NCBI GenBank assembly: GCA_031979385.1
Contig: DALZEF010000042.1
Span: forward strand, 1 to 14,300
Origin: Timonella sp031979385
Lineage (GTDB): Bacteria; Actinomycetota; Actinomycetes; Actinomycetales; Cellulomonadaceae
DNA: 14,300 nt
Direction of reading: 5' to 3'
Shown: positions 13,337 to 14,300 of the stretch, one piece after another
Position numbering within the stretch: position 1 is the stretch's first letter
Layout: each line of letters opens with the position of its first letter
Made by a program: the position numbers and the translations under genes
Notes under the pieces: model-generated
What the model saw: only the letters and a program-made list of their open reading frames with translations
The model's database searches: none
What the model was told of the DNA's origin: nothing

Positions 13337-13707
13337 TGCGTCGACTGTTTTGGATTGGAACCGGTGTTGCGCTGACCGTGTTCGTCATGGTCAAGGGGCG
13401 CAAGATCGTGCTGCAATATACGCCAGAGGCAGTTGCGGAGCGGGCCACGGCGCAGGCAGCAGACTTCTCACAGCGTGCGACTGAGGCGGCTACAGGATTC
13501 CTGGCTGACTTCAAATCCGCTTTTGCCGAGCGCGAGCAGGATTTGATGAGTGCACTCTTAGCTGAGACACAGGGGAGCATTGAAGACTTGAGGGAGCGCC
13601 GTGCAACTGCTGCTCGCAAGAAGGGCGCACCGGCTGGTCCGCCGCCAACGGCTGCTGACTTCCCGGACATAGACCCGGAAGAGCAGGAACTCGGCTACTC
13701 TTTCTGA
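13336..13707 (+). CDS. small membrane-anchored protein, conserved next to alaS
   Basis: 123 residues from ATG 13336, whose A is the last base of the preceding stop codon. One N-terminal transmembrane segment (about residues 3-20, RLFWIGTGVALTVFVMVKG) is followed by a charged helical region rich in Ala/Glu/Arg (about 30-95) and a Pro-rich, acidic C-terminus (GPPPTAADFPDIDPEEQELGY). Likely works with the DUF948-like protein, given coupling and shared layout. No known activity. A GTG at 13333 is also in frame; ATG is preferred. Confidence 0.75.
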   Translation: MRRLFWIGTGVALTVFVMVKGRKIVLQYTPEAVAERATAQAADFSQRATEAATGFLADFKSAFAEREQDLMSALLAETQGSIEDLRERRATAARKKGAPAGPPPTAADFPDIDPEEQELGYSF

Positions 13708-13716
13708 GCAACCGTT

Positions 13717-13767
13717 ACGGCTGACTGGACGTGATCAAGGTGACGTGACCAGTCAGCCGTTTTATTT
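13717..13767 (+). terminator. rho-independent terminator after the DUF948 operon
   Basis: ACGGCTGACTGG (13717-13728) and CCAGTCAGCCGT (13749-13760) form a 12-bp perfect stem followed by TTTATTT. It separates the two small genes from alaS. Confidence 0.9.
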
Positions 13768-13779
13768 GCGCCCACGCCG

Positions 13780-13785
13780 TAGAAT
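13780..13785 (+). promoter_or_regulatory. possible -10 for alaS
   Basis: TAGAAT, 75 nt before the alaS ATG and just after the preceding terminator. No good -35 at the proper distance. The terminator makes a separate alaS promoter necessary somewhere in 13768-13850. I see no T-box features in the short leader. Confidence 0.35.
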
Positions 13786-13860
13786 TGTCTGGTGCTCAAT
13801 GTACTTTTGGATACCTTGTCAGCACTCCTTAAACACCAGTGAACACTTGCAGAGGAACAC

Positions 13861-14300
13861 ATGCGTACCGCTGAAATTCGCCAACGTTGGCTCAATTACT
13901 TTGAAGAGCGTGGACACGCTGTTGTTCCTTCGGCGTCCCTGATCTCGCCGGACCCCTCACTGTTGTTCACTGTTGCGGGCATGGTTCCATTCATTCCGTA
14001 CATGCTCGGTGAGCAGACTCCGCCGTGGCCACGTGCTACCTCGGTTCAGAAGTGTATTCGCACCGGTGACATTGAAGAGGTTGGCAAGACCACCCGTCAC
14101 GGTACGTTCTTCCAGATGAACGGCAATTTCTCGTTTGGTGACTACTTCAAGGAACAGGCAATCACATACGCCTGGGACTTCATCACCGGGTCGGAAGAAG
14201 ACGGCAAGCTTGGCTTCGACCCGGAAAAGGTGTGGGTCACGGTCTATGAAGACGACGACGAGGCGCAGCAGTTGTGGGAGAGCATCGCAGGCCTACCCAC
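13861..14300 (+). CDS. alaS: alanine--tRNA ligase (3'-truncated by window end)
   Basis: The first 146 codons are present and run off the window. The enzyme charges tRNA-Ala with alanine in the cytoplasm. The N-terminal class II catalytic domain is clear: MRTAEIRQRWLNYFEERGH, then SLLFTVAGMVPFIPYMLG, then SVQKCIRTGDIEEVGKTTRH, and the class II motif GNFSFGDYFKEQAI near residues 88-101. The start ATG 13861 has AGAGGA (13851-13856) 4 nt upstream. The expected C-terminal editing and C-Ala domains lie outside the window. Confidence 0.95.
   Translation, partial: MRTAEIRQRWLNYFEERGHAVVPSASLISPDPSLLFTVAGMVPFIPYMLGEQTPPWPRATSVQKCIRTGDIEEVGKTTRHGTFFQMNGNFSFGDYFKEQAITYAWDFITGSEEDGKLGFDPEKVWVTVYEDDDEAQQLWESIAGLP

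Overview
The window looks like a chromosomal segment of a moderately high-GC actinobacterium. The inference rests on the rpsD, DUF948-like gene, small membrane gene, alaS order next to rarA, a C-minus type S4 protein close to those of Bifidobacterium and Actinomycetaceae, a LexA-like TCGAAC-N4-GTTCGA site and TTAGGT-type metal boxes. An Actinomycetaceae-like host (Arcanobacterium, Trueperella or Schaalia relatives) is plausible, but the species cannot be read from the sequence. No rRNA, tRNA, CRISPR array or insertion-sequence transposase was seen.

Layout. Positions 1-1175 hold the end of an unrecognised secreted or membrane-anchored protein. Next come aspA (aspartate ammonia-lyase, 1249-2703) and an asparaginase of the Asparaginase_II (Rhizobium AnsA/ReAV) type (2938-3903). 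Together they would convert asparagine to aspartate and then to fumarate plus two ammonia. An NrtR-like regulator with a degenerate Nudix domain (4043-4744) follows. A TPCP-type metal P1B ATPase (4955-6889) comes next, and its upstream region carries three TTAGGT elements resembling DtxR/IdeR iron boxes. A Pro/Ala-rich two-helix membrane protein lies on the minus strand (6950-7627).

Positions 7628-9107 look accessory. A lone AbiEi-like protein with a DUF559/Vsr-like nuclease-type C-terminus (minus strand) sits between two copies of an extragenic palindromic repeat. One copy is an almost perfect 73-nt hairpin and the other is a shortened derivative.

From 9114 onward the region is housekeeping: rarA, with an unusual acidic insertion and a near-perfect LexA-type site upstream; a convergent PfkB-family sugar kinase; rpsD with a long leader and a strong terminator; a 59-nt near-perfect palindrome and a structured intergenic stretch; a DUF948-like gene translationally coupled to a small membrane gene and closed by a strong terminator; and the 5' part of alaS.

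The points most worth a second look are the repeat pair around the AbiEi-like gene, the metal-box cluster before the ATPase, the LexA-like site at rarA, the 59-nt palindrome after rpsD, and an abrupt change of codon style in the middle of aspA.
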